Positions 7,605 to 16,207 of a stretch of DNA of 40,238 nt are shown here, in pieces. Position numbers and translations under genes: made by a program. The notes beneath the pieces are model-generated. The model was not told the DNA's origin. It saw only the letters and a list, made by a program, of their open reading frames with translations, and did not search any database. How positions within the stretch are numbered: position 1 is the first letter of the stretch; every line of letters starts with the position of its first letter. Source of the DNA: Polaromonas sp. (GTDB lineage Bacteria; Pseudomonadota; Gammaproteobacteria; Burkholderiales; Burkholderiaceae_C). Location of the stretch: contig JAQGNE010000038.1 of NCBI GenBank assembly GCA_028291985.1, positions 1 to 40,238 of the forward strand, written 5' to 3'.

Positions 7605-8294
7605 ATGCGCCGGCAAACCATAAAACCTCTAGCAGCCCAAAAGGGAATGGCGCTGATTGTCGTACTTGGCATGTTGAGCGTAGTTTTTGTTATCGCCACT
7701 ATTTCGATACGCTTGACCTTGCTCGCCGAACGCTCGGCACGCAACGACCGAGACCGCCAAATAGCCTTCCAGGCGGCCGAGGCCGCACTTTCCGACGCTG
7801 AATTAGACATCATGGGCCCTAATTCAGCTGCCAACAAACGCTGCGGGATGATCGAGGCAGAAAAAACGACTTTGTTCACAGAGGGCTGCGGTGCGAACAG
7901 CGGCGACTTTACGCGAGGCCTATGCAGCAACAACGCACCTACGGAAGCGACCGACTACAAGCCGCTGTACTCAAGCATCAACTTTGACCTTGACGCTAGC
8001 GATGCCAATCGAAGGTTTGTTAATTTCGGTGAATTCACCGGAAGAGACACAAATTTCATTGACACATCTAGTGGTGGTGTGAGTGCAAAAACCCCGCGAT
8101 ACATCATCGAAGCCATCTCACCTTACACAGCCATGACAAAAACAACAGGCCCCGATGGTCGCAGCAGTACCACGCCTGCAGAAAAACCGCTCACCGCGTT
8201 CCTGATAACGGCTCTCGGTTATGGGATCTCTGACAATACCCGCGTCATGCTGCAGGCGCTCATTTTCAAGCCATTAAAAACTCCTGGATGCTGA
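7605..8294 (+). CDS. pilX: Type IV pilus assembly protein PilX
   Basis: Minor pilin of the PilX/PilX_N family: short basic leader ending QKG, then MALIVVLGMLSVVFVIATISIRL and the typical EAALSDAE-type helix after it. As is common in this family the mature position 5 is not Glu, in keeping with a GspK-like position at the very tip. Start ATG 7605 was chosen because the extra 32 residues from 7509 would overlap pilW and precede the leader with non-pilin sequence. The product is 229 residues. The stop is 1 bp before the pilY1 start. Confidence 0.85.
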   Translation: MRRQTIKPLAAQKGMALIVVLGMLSVVFVIATISIRLTLLAERSARNDRDRQIAFQAAEAALSDAELDIMGPNSAANKRCGMIEAEKTTLFTEGCGANSGDFTRGLCSNNAPTEATDYKPLYSSINFDLDASDANRRFVNFGEFTGRDTNFIDTSSGGVSAKTPRYIIEAISPYTAMTKTTGPDGRSSTTPAEKPLTAFLITALGYGISDNTRVMLQALIFKPLKTPGC

Positions 8295-8295
8295 T

Positions 8296-11200
8296 ATGCC
8301 AATAACACTAAGACGATACCGATATCAGCTGGTTTTTGTCATCGCAATAGCAGCGCTATTTATTGCTTATAAAGTAACAGCTCAGAACGCGGCTGTAACA
8401 GCGGTAGATTTTGACAATGGTCCATTGGTGGCAAAGAACCAGCCCGCCAACGTGGTACTGGCTCTGTCCGTCGAATTTCCAACCTCGGGCGGCGCCTATA
8501 AAGATGCCACTTATATCGATGGAAAAGAATATCTCGGTTACTTCAATTCCAGCCGATGCTACTCCTACCCAGGGTATGGCAATATCCCCCGAACCGGGCA
8601 GTTCGATGCAAACACCGATTATTTCTCACCCACTGGCGTTACGAATACCACCTACCAATGCAACGTAGGGGGTGCTGGGTCAGGATTCAGCGGCAATTAC
8701 CTTAATTACGCAACCATGAGCGCTCCAGACATTTTGCGTCTTGCGTTAACAGGTGGGGACAGGGGTATTGATGAAGTCAACCGTACGGTATTGGATCGTG
8801 GCACGACTGCTGCGAACTATCGGCGTGTCGTTTCTTCTGCTGTGACAGCTCGGGTATCGCCTTTTAACATTAATCAGGCACTGTATGCATTTAACTGCAG
8901 CGACCGTGTCATATTTACTACCAACTCAGGCAAAGGATGTGAGAACCCGAACCTTGGTGACGCAAGTGATTTGAGCCCCATCGTCGCGAGCTCGGTGGTC
9001 GCATCTGGCACAACTACCGTGACCCCGACGATCCCGCCCATGCAGCAAATAGGTACCACTTGGTCCAATACTGGTAATTTGACCACCACAATCCCTACCT
9101 TCGGTCCGATTGTCAGCGTAACGTTCTATACAACAACTCAGGCTTTAACCACCAACGCTTTCATTTGTCCCGCAGCGCCCTGCGTAACAGAAGCAGGGCC
9201 AACCGTAGACACCGGCATAAAGGCAACCAGCTATTCGGTTTTAGGAACCTCAACAATTGCCGCTCCTGCTGCTTGGCCCACTTCCGGAGGTCTTCCTAAT
9301 AGAACGATTCAAGGCTATTACTGGACAGGTGGAACGTCAACGACGGCGCCACCAACTGCCCAAGAAAGTCCAGCGGAGATACGAGGATATACAGCCAACG
9401 GCAGCGTAACAACCACGACAGCACCTATCGCTGCTGCTGAATCACCCGCCGTGATTCGCGGTTACTTCTGGAATGGCACTTCGACGACCACTGTGGCGCC
9501 CGTTACAGCAGAGGAGTCGCCAGCTGTGATCAGGGGCTATGTCTGGACCGATTCTGGCGATGTCTCTCTCGATTATCAAGGTGGCACAGCGCCCGCAAAC
9601 GCACCTAATACAAACGAAAGTCTTCCAAACAGTCGCTATCTCTGCTTTAGCCCGGGTGCGCCAAGGATCATTCGAGCTTATTCAGCCAGTGGTTCAACCT
9701 CAACAACAAGCGCCGGATCATCAACCAACATTACACAAAAATACTGCGCAGACAAAGGCTGGACCCAAACCATTGCTAGCAATAACAACACGCGAACGGT
9801 AAAAACGTTATATACGCGAGGCGCGCCTTTTTACCGGGACTACACTCCTTATTACACTGCATATTTACCTTATTATCGTACTTATGCGCCGTACTATATC
9901 AGCTACAACCGTATAGACAGTTATTGGGCCTACACGTCCTACACCAAATATCAGGTGCTTTTTGAACAAGCTGTATGGAACAATTACAGCGCGAATGCCA
10001 AAGCTATTGTCAAACCCCGTGCACTGGTTTGCGACAGCATCGAAGGACCCACCCGCTCCGTAGTATATGGCACGGGTACCGGTGACTTTTACAACTACTG
10101 CACTAAATACGAATTTGCCGGAAACTCTGGTTATAAACCGGAAGGTCAGATTCAACAGAAATCGGAGAACCTGCGCGTCTCAGTATTCTCGTACCTCTTG
10201 GACGGGGCGGCTCGTTATGGCGGCGTGATGCGCGCACCCATGAAGTATGTGGGCCCAAATAAATACGATGACTTAGGCAATTTATCGGTAAATCCAGAAC
10301 GGGAATGGAAAATAACTACTGGCCAATTCGAGGTAAAACCCATTACTGACGCCACATCCACTAGTTTCACAAATACCGGCGTCATCAATTACCTCAATAA
10401 ATTTGGCAAAACAGGGAACTACAAAACTTTTGACCCCACCGGTGAGCTATGGTATGAGTCACTTCGTTACCTTCAGGGATTGTCACCTACAGCTGAAGCC
10501 ACGTCTGGAATGACGGCGGCTATGAAAGATGGGTATCCTGTTTATGAGACATGGACAGATCCTCTAACTTCCGCCTGCCAGCGAAACAACTACATACTTG
10601 GCATAGGCGATACCAATACGCATTGGGATCGAACCATGCCTGGGATCACAAGGGCAGAACAAATCGCAGGCAATTCCGAAAGTGAAACCAACGATTTTCA
10701 GTACTCTGCAGCACCCACCATCAAAGGAAGCGGCACAGGGCTTAACGCCCATACCTGGACGCAGATCATGGATGGTTACGAGCGCAGCGGTGCGACAGCT
10801 AGGACCTATACCGACAGTAAGCTGCGGGCGCAAACCACGGCGGCCAAAAATCCGTCACCATCAACAGGTTTCAGCGACCTTGACACTTGGGGCACGGGCT
10901 CTGGCGGTCGGAGTAGCTATCATTGGACCGGTCTGGCCTACTGGGCAAATACGCAGCCCATCCGCACCGACATCAAAGGCGGCGCAAGTATGGATCAGGT
11001 CCGCGTCAAAACATTCATGATTGATGTCGACGAAAACAACCAAGGCAGCGTCAATGCAAGTATCAAGAGAACATCGTATTACCTCGCCGGAAAATACGGG
11101 TATTTTGATGATTCTGCGCAAACTGGAAACCCTTATCTAAACACTGATGGGTCTCAATGGTCCGACGCAAGCGGATCGGCCAAGGGATACGTGCTCGCCA

Positions 11201-13269
11201 GTCAGCCGCAGCGACTGGTTGCCGGCATCAAAAAGTTTTTCGACGACAGTACAAATGGGGGTAATTCCTTCGCCACGGTTGCAGTAAGCAGTAATTCGTT
11301 GAGCGCCACCTCGCCGAGCGGTCAGACATTCGAGCCCAGCTTTGTACCGGGACAATGGGGCGGAACCATTAAAAGCGTACAGCTGTCTTTGAACACCGCA
11401 ACCAATACATTGGAACGCGGCTCGGTCACTTGGGATGCGGGTGAAGTTTTGACCTCTGCATCGCGGGAAGCCGGAGCTGTGAGTTTGCCGAAAGTAAAGC
11501 CCGAGCAAAGAAACATCATCACTTATATTGCTGCTGGCACGCCGCGCGGCGTTACTTTCACGTTTGCGGCAACCAGCGATGGCGCAGACCTTCCCGCAAC
11601 TTTCAACCAGATTCCCTACACGGCGTCAGTTGATAATCAGGCAGAAGCTCGCGTTAATTATTTGCGCGGCGACCGTACAAAAGAGATGGATGAGACCTTC
11701 CGGCCTCGACAAAATATTTTAGGTGACATTATTAACTCGGGACCGTTCTTCAAAGGTGGTGCAAACCTCAGCATCAGCGGTGCCGACTATCCTGCATTTT
11801 CAGCGGCTCATAGCAACCGTACACCGGTTGTTTACAGCGGTGCAAATGACGGCATGATGCACGCCTTTAGGGCCGACACAGGACAGGAATTGTTTGCCTA
11901 TATTCCAAGCGGCGTGCTTACCAAAATACCCAACCTTACCTCTAAAAGCTACATACATGAACTCTTCGTCGACGCAGTTCCGACAGTTGATGAAGTCAGG
12001 ACCAGTTCAGGCTGGAAAACGGTGCTGGCTTCGGGCATGGGGGGAGGTGCCCAGGGAGTTTTTGCACTTGACGTCACTGACCCTACTAATTTCAACACGT
12101 CCAAGGTTATGTTTGAATTTACGGACCTGGATGACCCCGCAATGGGTAACGTAACGTCACAACCTCAGTTCGTGAAGATGCTTGTTGCGAATTCAGTCCC
12201 GGCAAGTTATAAATACTATATTGTTGTTAGCAGTGGATACAATAATTATAAAAACGACGGTTCAGGCAGACACTTAACTTTGCCAGATCAAGCATTATTT
12301 TTCCTCGACATAAACAAAGGCATTGAAACTGCGTGGGCGGAGGGTACTAATTATTTTAAAGTAATCCTGCCTGCGTCCGACCCAACAAAAGTCAATGGAC
12401 TCGCACAGCCCGGAGTACGTCTCGGAAGCGCAAACGAAGGCGTAGAATTTTTTATCGGTGACATGCAGGGAAATATGTGGAAGGCTGCATTCCCTGGCGG
12501 TATCAACAGTACAAAAGTAACAGGCGCTGTTCGTAAAAATGGAAGCAATGTGAAAACGCCACTGTTTTCGGCGAAAGACGCAGCCGCTAACATTCAGCCA
12601 ATTACCGTAGCACCGGTCATCTACCCGTATGCCGACGGTGGGAATATGGTGATATTTGGTACAGGACGGTTGCTGGAGTCAGTCGACAGAAATACCACGT
12701 CAACCCAAGCGGTGTACGGAGTCTGGGACAGCGGTAATACGGACGCTGCGAGTTACAACCTTGTGCCGGCTAAACTCAGCGCGTTAACTTTAAACCCAAC
12801 CACCTTGGTCATCAGTGGGTCCACAGCCACATTTTCCGCCAGTGCTGGCGCAAAGCGCGGCTGGTATTTTAATCTCACGAGAAGCAAGGAACGCATTGTC
12901 GTAAGTCCCTTCTCTATTACTGGCGTAGTGCAATTCAGTTCCACGATCCCTCCGACTTCGGAATGTACCGATAACGGGAATTCATTGGTATATTTTTTGA
13001 ATCCTGCAAATGGGTTGCTTTTGGTTGATGTAGCCGGTGATTCTGGATATTTTTCTCGAGGATACAAAGTTGACCTATTTCCCTTGGAAAGCACATCCTC
13101 ATATTCGGCACGAACTGTGTCAGGCGGACGTACTGCGTCGCTAAGGAAAGGGCTTGTCGTTCCAGGTGCGGGAGGTCAAAGTATCACCAAGTATTTTGAT
13201 GTCACCTACCTCCGTACTGGCCGCGTTTACTGGCGCGAGGTCCGGGACTTTAATCTGGTAACGCAATAA
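8296..13269 (+). CDS. pilY1: PilY1/PilC-family pilus tip adhesin, unusually long
   Basis: Tip-associated adhesin and assembly factor of type IV pili. The 1657-residue protein (P. aeruginosa PilY1 is about 1160) starts with a membrane/signal segment (about 11-29). The C-terminal PilY1 beta-propeller begins near residue 1140 (GDIINSGP, then YSGANDGMMHAF, ASGMGGGAQGVFALDV, and DLDDP at 1277-1281). The middle holds the family phrase YKPEGQIQQ and a von Willebrand-like part around ILGIGDTNTH. The N-terminal DxSxS metal site of vWA-type PilY1 proteins is not visible; the corresponding stretch reads NVVLALSVEFPTSGG. Between the two conserved parts lie tandem repeats (residues 338-415), a tyrosine-rich segment (506-552) and many Thr/Ser/Asn, consistent with a variable surface adhesin. 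Composition is AT-richer than neighbouring genes. Confidence 0.93.
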   Translation: MPITLRRYRYQLVFVIAIAALFIAYKVTAQNAAVTAVDFDNGPLVAKNQPANVVLALSVEFPTSGGAYKDATYIDGKEYLGYFNSSRCYSYPGYGNIPRTGQFDANTDYFSPTGVTNTTYQCNVGGAGSGFSGNYLNYATMSAPDILRLALTGGDRGIDEVNRTVLDRGTTAANYRRVVSSAVTARVSPFNINQALYAFNCSDRVIFTTNSGKGCENPNLGDASDLSPIVASSVVASGTTTVTPTIPPMQQIGTTWSNTGNLTTTIPTFGPIVSVTFYTTTQALTTNAFICPAAPCVTEAGPTVDTGIKATSYSVLGTSTIAAPAAWPTSGGLPNRTIQGYYWTGGTSTTAPPTAQESPAEIRGYTANGSVTTTTAPIAAAESPAVIRGYFWNGTSTTTVAPVTAEESPAVIRGYVWTDSGDVSLDYQGGTAPANAPNTNESLPNSRYLCFSPGAPRIIRAYSASGSTSTTSAGSSTNITQKYCADKGWTQTIASNNNTRTVKTLYTRGAPFYRDYTPYYTAYLPYYRTYAPYYISYNRIDSYWAYTSYTKYQVLFEQAVWNNYSANAKAIVKPRALVCDSIEGPTRSVVYGTGTGDFYNYCTKYEFAGNSGYKPEGQIQQKSENLRVSVFSYLLDGAARYGGVMRAPMKYVGPNKYDDLGNLSVNPEREWKITTGQFEVKPITDATSTSFTNTGVINYLNKFGKTGNYKTFDPTGELWYESLRYLQGLSPTAEATSGMTAAMKDGYPVYETWTDPLTSACQRNNYILGIGDTNTHWDRTMPGITRAEQIAGNSESETNDFQYSAAPTIKGSGTGLNAHTWTQIMDGYERSGATARTYTDSKLRAQTTAAKNPSPSTGFSDLDTWGTGSGGRSSYHWTGLAYWANTQPIRTDIKGGASMDQVRVKTFMIDVDENNQGSVNASIKRTSYYLAGKYGYFDDSAQTGNPYLNTDGSQWSDASGSAKGYVLASQPQRLVAGIKKFFDDSTNGGNSFATVAVSSNSLSATSPSGQTFEPSFVPGQWGGTIKSVQLSLNTATNTLERGSVTWDAGEVLTSASREAGAVSLPKVKPEQRNIITYIAAGTPRGVTFTFAATSDGADLPATFNQIPYTASVDNQAEARVNYLRGDRTKEMDETFRPRQNILGDIINSGPFFKGGANLSISGADYPAFSAAHSNRTPVVYSGANDGMMHAFRADTGQELFAYIPSGVLTKIPNLTSKSYIHELFVDAVPTVDEVRTSSGWKTVLASGMGGGAQGVFALDVTDPTNFNTSKVMFEFTDLDDPAMGNVTSQPQFVKMLVANSVPASYKYYIVVSSGYNNYKNDGSGRHLTLPDQALFFLDINKGIETAWAEGTNYFKVILPASDPTKVNGLAQPGVRLGSANEGVEFFIGDMQGNMWKAAFPGGINSTKVTGAVRKNGSNVKTPLFSAKDAAANIQPITVAPVIYPYADGGNMVIFGTGRLLESVDRNTTSTQAVYGVWDSGNTDAASYNLVPAKLSALTLNPTTLVISGSTATFSASAGAKRGWYFNLTRSKERIVVSPFSITGVVQFSSTIPPTSECTDNGNSLVYFLNPANGLLLVDVAGDSGYFSRGYKVDLFPLESTSSYSARTVSGGRTASLRKGLVVPGAGGQSITKYFDVTYLRTGRVYWREVRDFNLVTQ
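9307..9540 (+). repeat. pilY1: Tandem 24-25 residue repeats in PilY1
   Basis: Three full units and one partial start at 9307, 9379, 9454 and 9529. Each begins I-(Q/R)-G-Y, continues with a Gly/Ser/Thr-rich part containing TSTT or TTTT, then AP, and ends with ESPA(E/V), as in IRGYFWNGTSTTTVAPV. The DNA copies have diverged in third positions, so the duplication is not recent or is under protein-level selection. A fragment (IIRAYSASGSTSTTS) recurs near residue 457. Confidence 0.85.
9811..9951 (+). other. pilY1: Tyrosine-packed segment in PilY1
   Basis: Residues 506-552 contain 16 tyrosines in 47 positions, with the motif PYY recurring three times at 7-residue spacing (TPYYTAY, LPYYRTY, APYYISY). 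The heptad-like spacing and lack of charge suggest an aromatic beta or turn repeat rather than random low complexity. Confidence 0.9.
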
Positions 13270-13278
13270 GCGGTATAT

Positions 13279-13734
13279 ATGACACTGAACAGACGCCTTG
13301 TCGCTGGATTTTCCTTAATTGAGCTGATGATTGCAGTAGCTATTGTCGGCATCATTGCCGCTGTAGCCTATCCGTCTTACACAAGCCAGATTGAAAAAGG
13401 GCGTAGAGCGGAATGTCGCAGCGGTCTACTGAAGACGATGCAGGAGCAGGAGCGCTATTACACGCAGTTCAATCAATATGTAGCCTTCACAAGCGGATCT
13501 ACCACTGCAGTAATTAGTGCTTTTTCGGGCGAAACTCTCGCGAGGAGCGCATGCCGTATTGCAGCTGAGCAATGCGGGTCTCAGGCTTTGACAGCTTGTG
13601 TCGAACTTGTAGGAACTCCGGTCAAAGCAGACAGCAAAATTACTACCCTCCACATGGACAGCCAGGGTTCCAAACAATGTAAGCTGAACGGTTCAAGTAC
13701 CAAAGTAAGCGACGGTTCGATTTGCTGGCCATAA
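13279..13734 (+). CDS. pilE: Type IV pilin PilE-like minor pilin
   Basis: Prepilin leader MTLNRRLVAG, cleavage before FSLIELMIAVAIVGIIAAVA (Glu at mature position 5), then the PilE-family SYTSQIEKGRRAECRSGLL and ERYYTQFNQY region. The 151-residue product carries the two C-terminal cysteines that would close the D-loop. It lies 9 bp after pilY1, in the place of pilE in the P. aeruginosa minor-pilin operon, and the next gene starts 2 bp after its stop. No strong Shine-Dalgarno is visible, which suggests translational coupling. Confidence 0.88.
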   Translation: MTLNRRLVAGFSLIELMIAVAIVGIIAAVAYPSYTSQIEKGRRAECRSGLLKTMQEQERYYTQFNQYVAFTSGSTTAVISAFSGETLARSACRIAAEQCGSQALTACVELVGTPVKADSKITTLHMDSQGSKQCKLNGSSTKVSDGSICWP

Positions 13735-13736
13735 AC

Positions 13737-14300
13737 ATGCTCGCCAATAGTCAGTCAGCAAAACATTTGTGCACGGTGCGCTCGGTCTGTAGGGGTTTTA
13801 CCTTGATTGAGTTGTTGGTTGTCGTAGCAATGATTGCGGTTTTGTTAAGTTTGGCAGCTCCCAGCTATAGCACGCTCCGCACCAATCAAAAGCTTGCTGC
13901 GGCATCTGACGAGCTGTACGCATCGTTATTACAAGCCCGTAATGAAGCGCTAAGTCTTAATCGCCGGGTGACCGTTGAGCCGCTCGCCAGCGCTGATTGG
14001 AAATCGGGCTGGCGGATTTACGTTGATCTGAACAATAACGGTAGCTTTGATGCAGGAAGTGACCGCTTGATCCTTGAGACCGCGACAGTATCTTCAGCAT
14101 TTACGCTTACCGGCCAAGGTGGTGGTGCGCCGCCGACGAGCTTTTCTTTTGACCCGCGGGGGTTTTTGAGAGGCAATGCAGCCAGCCGTGTCATTTTCAG
14201 TTCCACCGAGACAGCACGGCAGAAGCATGTAATTGTTTTCAGTACAGGAAGAGCACGTCTGTGTGATCCCAAGTTAGCCCCTAGCTGCACCGACTCCTGA
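13737..14300 (+). CDS. fimT: GspH/FimT-family pseudopilin
   Basis: Leader of about 19 residues ending VCRG, cleaved before FTLIELLVVVAMIAVLLSLAAPS (Glu at mature position 5), followed by the GspH-type domain with SLLQARNEALSLNRRVTVEP and FDPRGFLRG. The product is 187 residues from ATG 13737; an upstream TTG (13722) inside pilE would add five residues. In P. aeruginosa the equivalent pilin (FimU) heads the operon; here it is last. Its TGA stop overlaps the ATG of ribD (TGATG at 14298), coupling the pilus operon to riboflavin synthesis. Confidence 0.85.
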   Translation: MLANSQSAKHLCTVRSVCRGFTLIELLVVVAMIAVLLSLAAPSYSTLRTNQKLAAASDELYASLLQARNEALSLNRRVTVEPLASADWKSGWRIYVDLNNNGSFDAGSDRLILETATVSSAFTLTGQGGGAPPTSFSFDPRGFLRGNAASRVIFSSTETARQKHVIVFSTGRARLCDPKLAPSCTDS

Positions 14301-15403
14301 TGTACGGTTCAGCATTTATGACTGAGGCGTTTCGCCAGGCCAGTCTGGCTCTTGGCAAGACGTCGCCAAACCCAAGCGTTGGTTGCGTTATTGTCAACAA
14401 GCATGCGCGGACAGTTGGCATTGGCCATACCCAGTGTAGAGGCGGGCCTCACGCCGAAGTTATGGCGATTCGCGATGCTGCCATGGGCAACCATGATCTG
14501 TTTGGCGCCACTGCCTACGTCACCCTGGAACCCTGCTCCCACCACGGCCGTACCCCGCCCTGTTGCGACGCCTTGATTGCAGCAGGCATCAAAAAAGTTG
14601 TCGCATCAGTTGCCGACCCTAATCCCCTGGTTGCAGGCCGCGGCTTCGAGCGGCTTCGCGCCGCTGGCATAGAGGTGGTCGTGGGTCCGGGCGCTGCCGA
14701 ATCGCGTGAACTCAACATTGGCTTTTTCAGCCGCATGATTCGCAATACCCCCTGGGTGCGCATGAAAATGGCTGCATCCCTGGACGGAAAAACTGCCTTG
14801 ATGAATGGCGAAAGCCAGTGGATCACCGGGGAAGCGGCGCGTGCTGATGGCCATGCCTGGCGCGCGCGTAGCGGTGCCATCCTGACAGGTATAGGTACGG
14901 TACTTGAAGACAACCCCAGGCTAGACGTACGGCTGGAAGAAATGCCACGTCAACCTCATGTGGTGGTGGTCGACAGCCAGCTGCAGACGCCGCTGGATGC
15001 TCTCCTTTTCATAGCTGATCGCCCTCGGTACATCTACGCTGCCGAGCGAAATGATGAGAAGAAAGCGGCCCTGGAGGCACGTGGCGCCACGATCATCTAT
15101 ATGCCTGGCACCAACGGAAAGGTTGACCTCTCTGCCATGTTGCGCGACCTGGCAGCGCGGGAAATTAATGAACTTCATGTCGAGGCTGGACACAAGCTCA
15201 ATGGCTCTCTGATCCGTGAAGGATTGGTCGACGAGTTGCTGGTTTACCTGGCGCCCCGATTCCTCGGCACTGCTCAGGGAATGGCGACCTTCGGTCCGCT
15301 GGAGCGCCTTTCAGACGCGCTTGAGCTGGAATTCGCCGAAACAGCGGCAATCGGCAAGGATCTTTTCATCAGAGCCAGGGTTCGCGGTCGGGACCAGTTT
15401 TAG
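14300..15403 (+). CDS. ribD: Bifunctional riboflavin biosynthesis deaminase/reductase RibD
   Basis: Deaminates 2,5-diamino-6-ribosylamino-pyrimidinone 5'-phosphate and then reduces the ribosyl chain with NADPH. The N-terminal deaminase domain has the zinc and catalytic residues His51 and Glu53 (PHAEVMAI) and Cys79/Cys88 (LEPCSHHGRTPPC). The reductase domain begins near residue 150 (TPWVRMKMAASLDGKTA) and includes SGAILTGIGTVLEDNP. At 367 residues it is full length. ATG 14300 overlaps the preceding pilin stop; an alternative ATG at 14318 would remove six residues. It is separated from ribE by 153 bp in which no FMN riboswitch is visible. Confidence 0.96.
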   Translation: MYGSAFMTEAFRQASLALGKTSPNPSVGCVIVNKHARTVGIGHTQCRGGPHAEVMAIRDAAMGNHDLFGATAYVTLEPCSHHGRTPPCCDALIAAGIKKVVASVADPNPLVAGRGFERLRAAGIEVVVGPGAAESRELNIGFFSRMIRNTPWVRMKMAASLDGKTALMNGESQWITGEAARADGHAWRARSGAILTGIGTVLEDNPRLDVRLEEMPRQPHVVVVDSQLQTPLDALLFIADRPRYIYAAERNDEKKAALEARGATIIYMPGTNGKVDLSAMLRDLAAREINELHVEAGHKLNGSLIREGLVDELLVYLAPRFLGTAQGMATFGPLERLSDALELEFAETAAIGKDLFIRARVRGRDQF

Positions 15404-15556
15404 CGTTGTGTCTTCGATAGTCATGCTGCCCTGGGTAGCGTGCGCAGACCTCATTGTCAGCTCTGGCTGCGAGCAAGACACCACGCTTGACCGTGTGACA
15501 CACCGTCTTTTGCGGGCCTGGCTCGGGCACAGCCGCATTCCCTGCGAAAATACACC

Positions 15557-16207
15557 ATGTTTACCGGAATCATCACCGGCTTGGGGCGCATCGTCGCCAT
15601 CCATAGCCTTGGCAGCTCTTCACATCATGGCAAGCGCCTCACCATCACCACGCCTGCAGGGTATCTTGACGATGTCGGGCTCGGCGACAGCATTGCGTTA
15701 AACGGCGCCTGCATGACAGCTGTTGCCATCGACGGCGCCAACAACCGGTTTGACATCGACATATCCGCCGAATCCTTGACCAAAACCAGCGGGCTCGACA
15801 AGCTGTCGGGCGTCAACCTTGAGAAGGCGCTGCGTGCCCACGACCGCCTGGGCGGGCACATCGTATCTGGCCATGTGGACGGCATTGGCGTGGTCAGCCG
15901 TTTCGCCGAGGTTGGAGAAAGCTGGGAGCTGCGTGTCGTGGCGCCACCAGAGCTGGCCAAATATCTGGCCTACAAGGGTTCAATAACCATCAACGGCGTC
16001 AGCCTGACCGTCAACCAGGCAACGGACCTTGCCTCTGACGGGGGCTGTGAAATCAGCATCAACCTGATTCCTCACACGGTACAAAACACGTCGCTCGGCG
16101 AACTCGTTGAAGGCTCCACGGTCAACCTTGAAATTGACACGGTAGCCCGCTATGTTGAACGGATGCTCAGCCATACGCTCAATGGCATCGAAAAAAACAA
16201 GATATGA
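15557..16207 (+). CDS. ribE: Riboflavin synthase alpha chain
   Basis: Dismutates two 6,7-dimethyl-8-ribityllumazine molecules into riboflavin and the pyrimidine precursor. The 216-residue protein has the invariant start MFTGIITGLGRI and two lumazine-binding barrels, the second announced by RLGGHIVSGHVDGIG (about residues 97-111) with GSITINGVSLTVN later. It overlaps the next gene by 4 bp (ATGA), so ribE and ribBX are translationally coupled. Confidence 0.96.
   Translation: MFTGIITGLGRIVAIHSLGSSSHHGKRLTITTPAGYLDDVGLGDSIALNGACMTAVAIDGANNRFDIDISAESLTKTSGLDKLSGVNLEKALRAHDRLGGHIVSGHVDGIGVVSRFAEVGESWELRVVAPPELAKYLAYKGSITINGVSLTVNQATDLASDGGCEISINLIPHTVQNTSLGELVEGSTVNLEIDTVARYVERMLSHTLNGIEKNKI

Noticed and set aside
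9301..9540. CRISPR-like array in the pilY1 region
   Set aside because: Repeats are diverged at DNA level, contiguous without spacers and encode a protein repeat.
15404..15556. FMN riboswitch before ribE
   Set aside because: No conserved FMN-aptamer strands are visible in the 153-bp gap or before ribD or ribBX.
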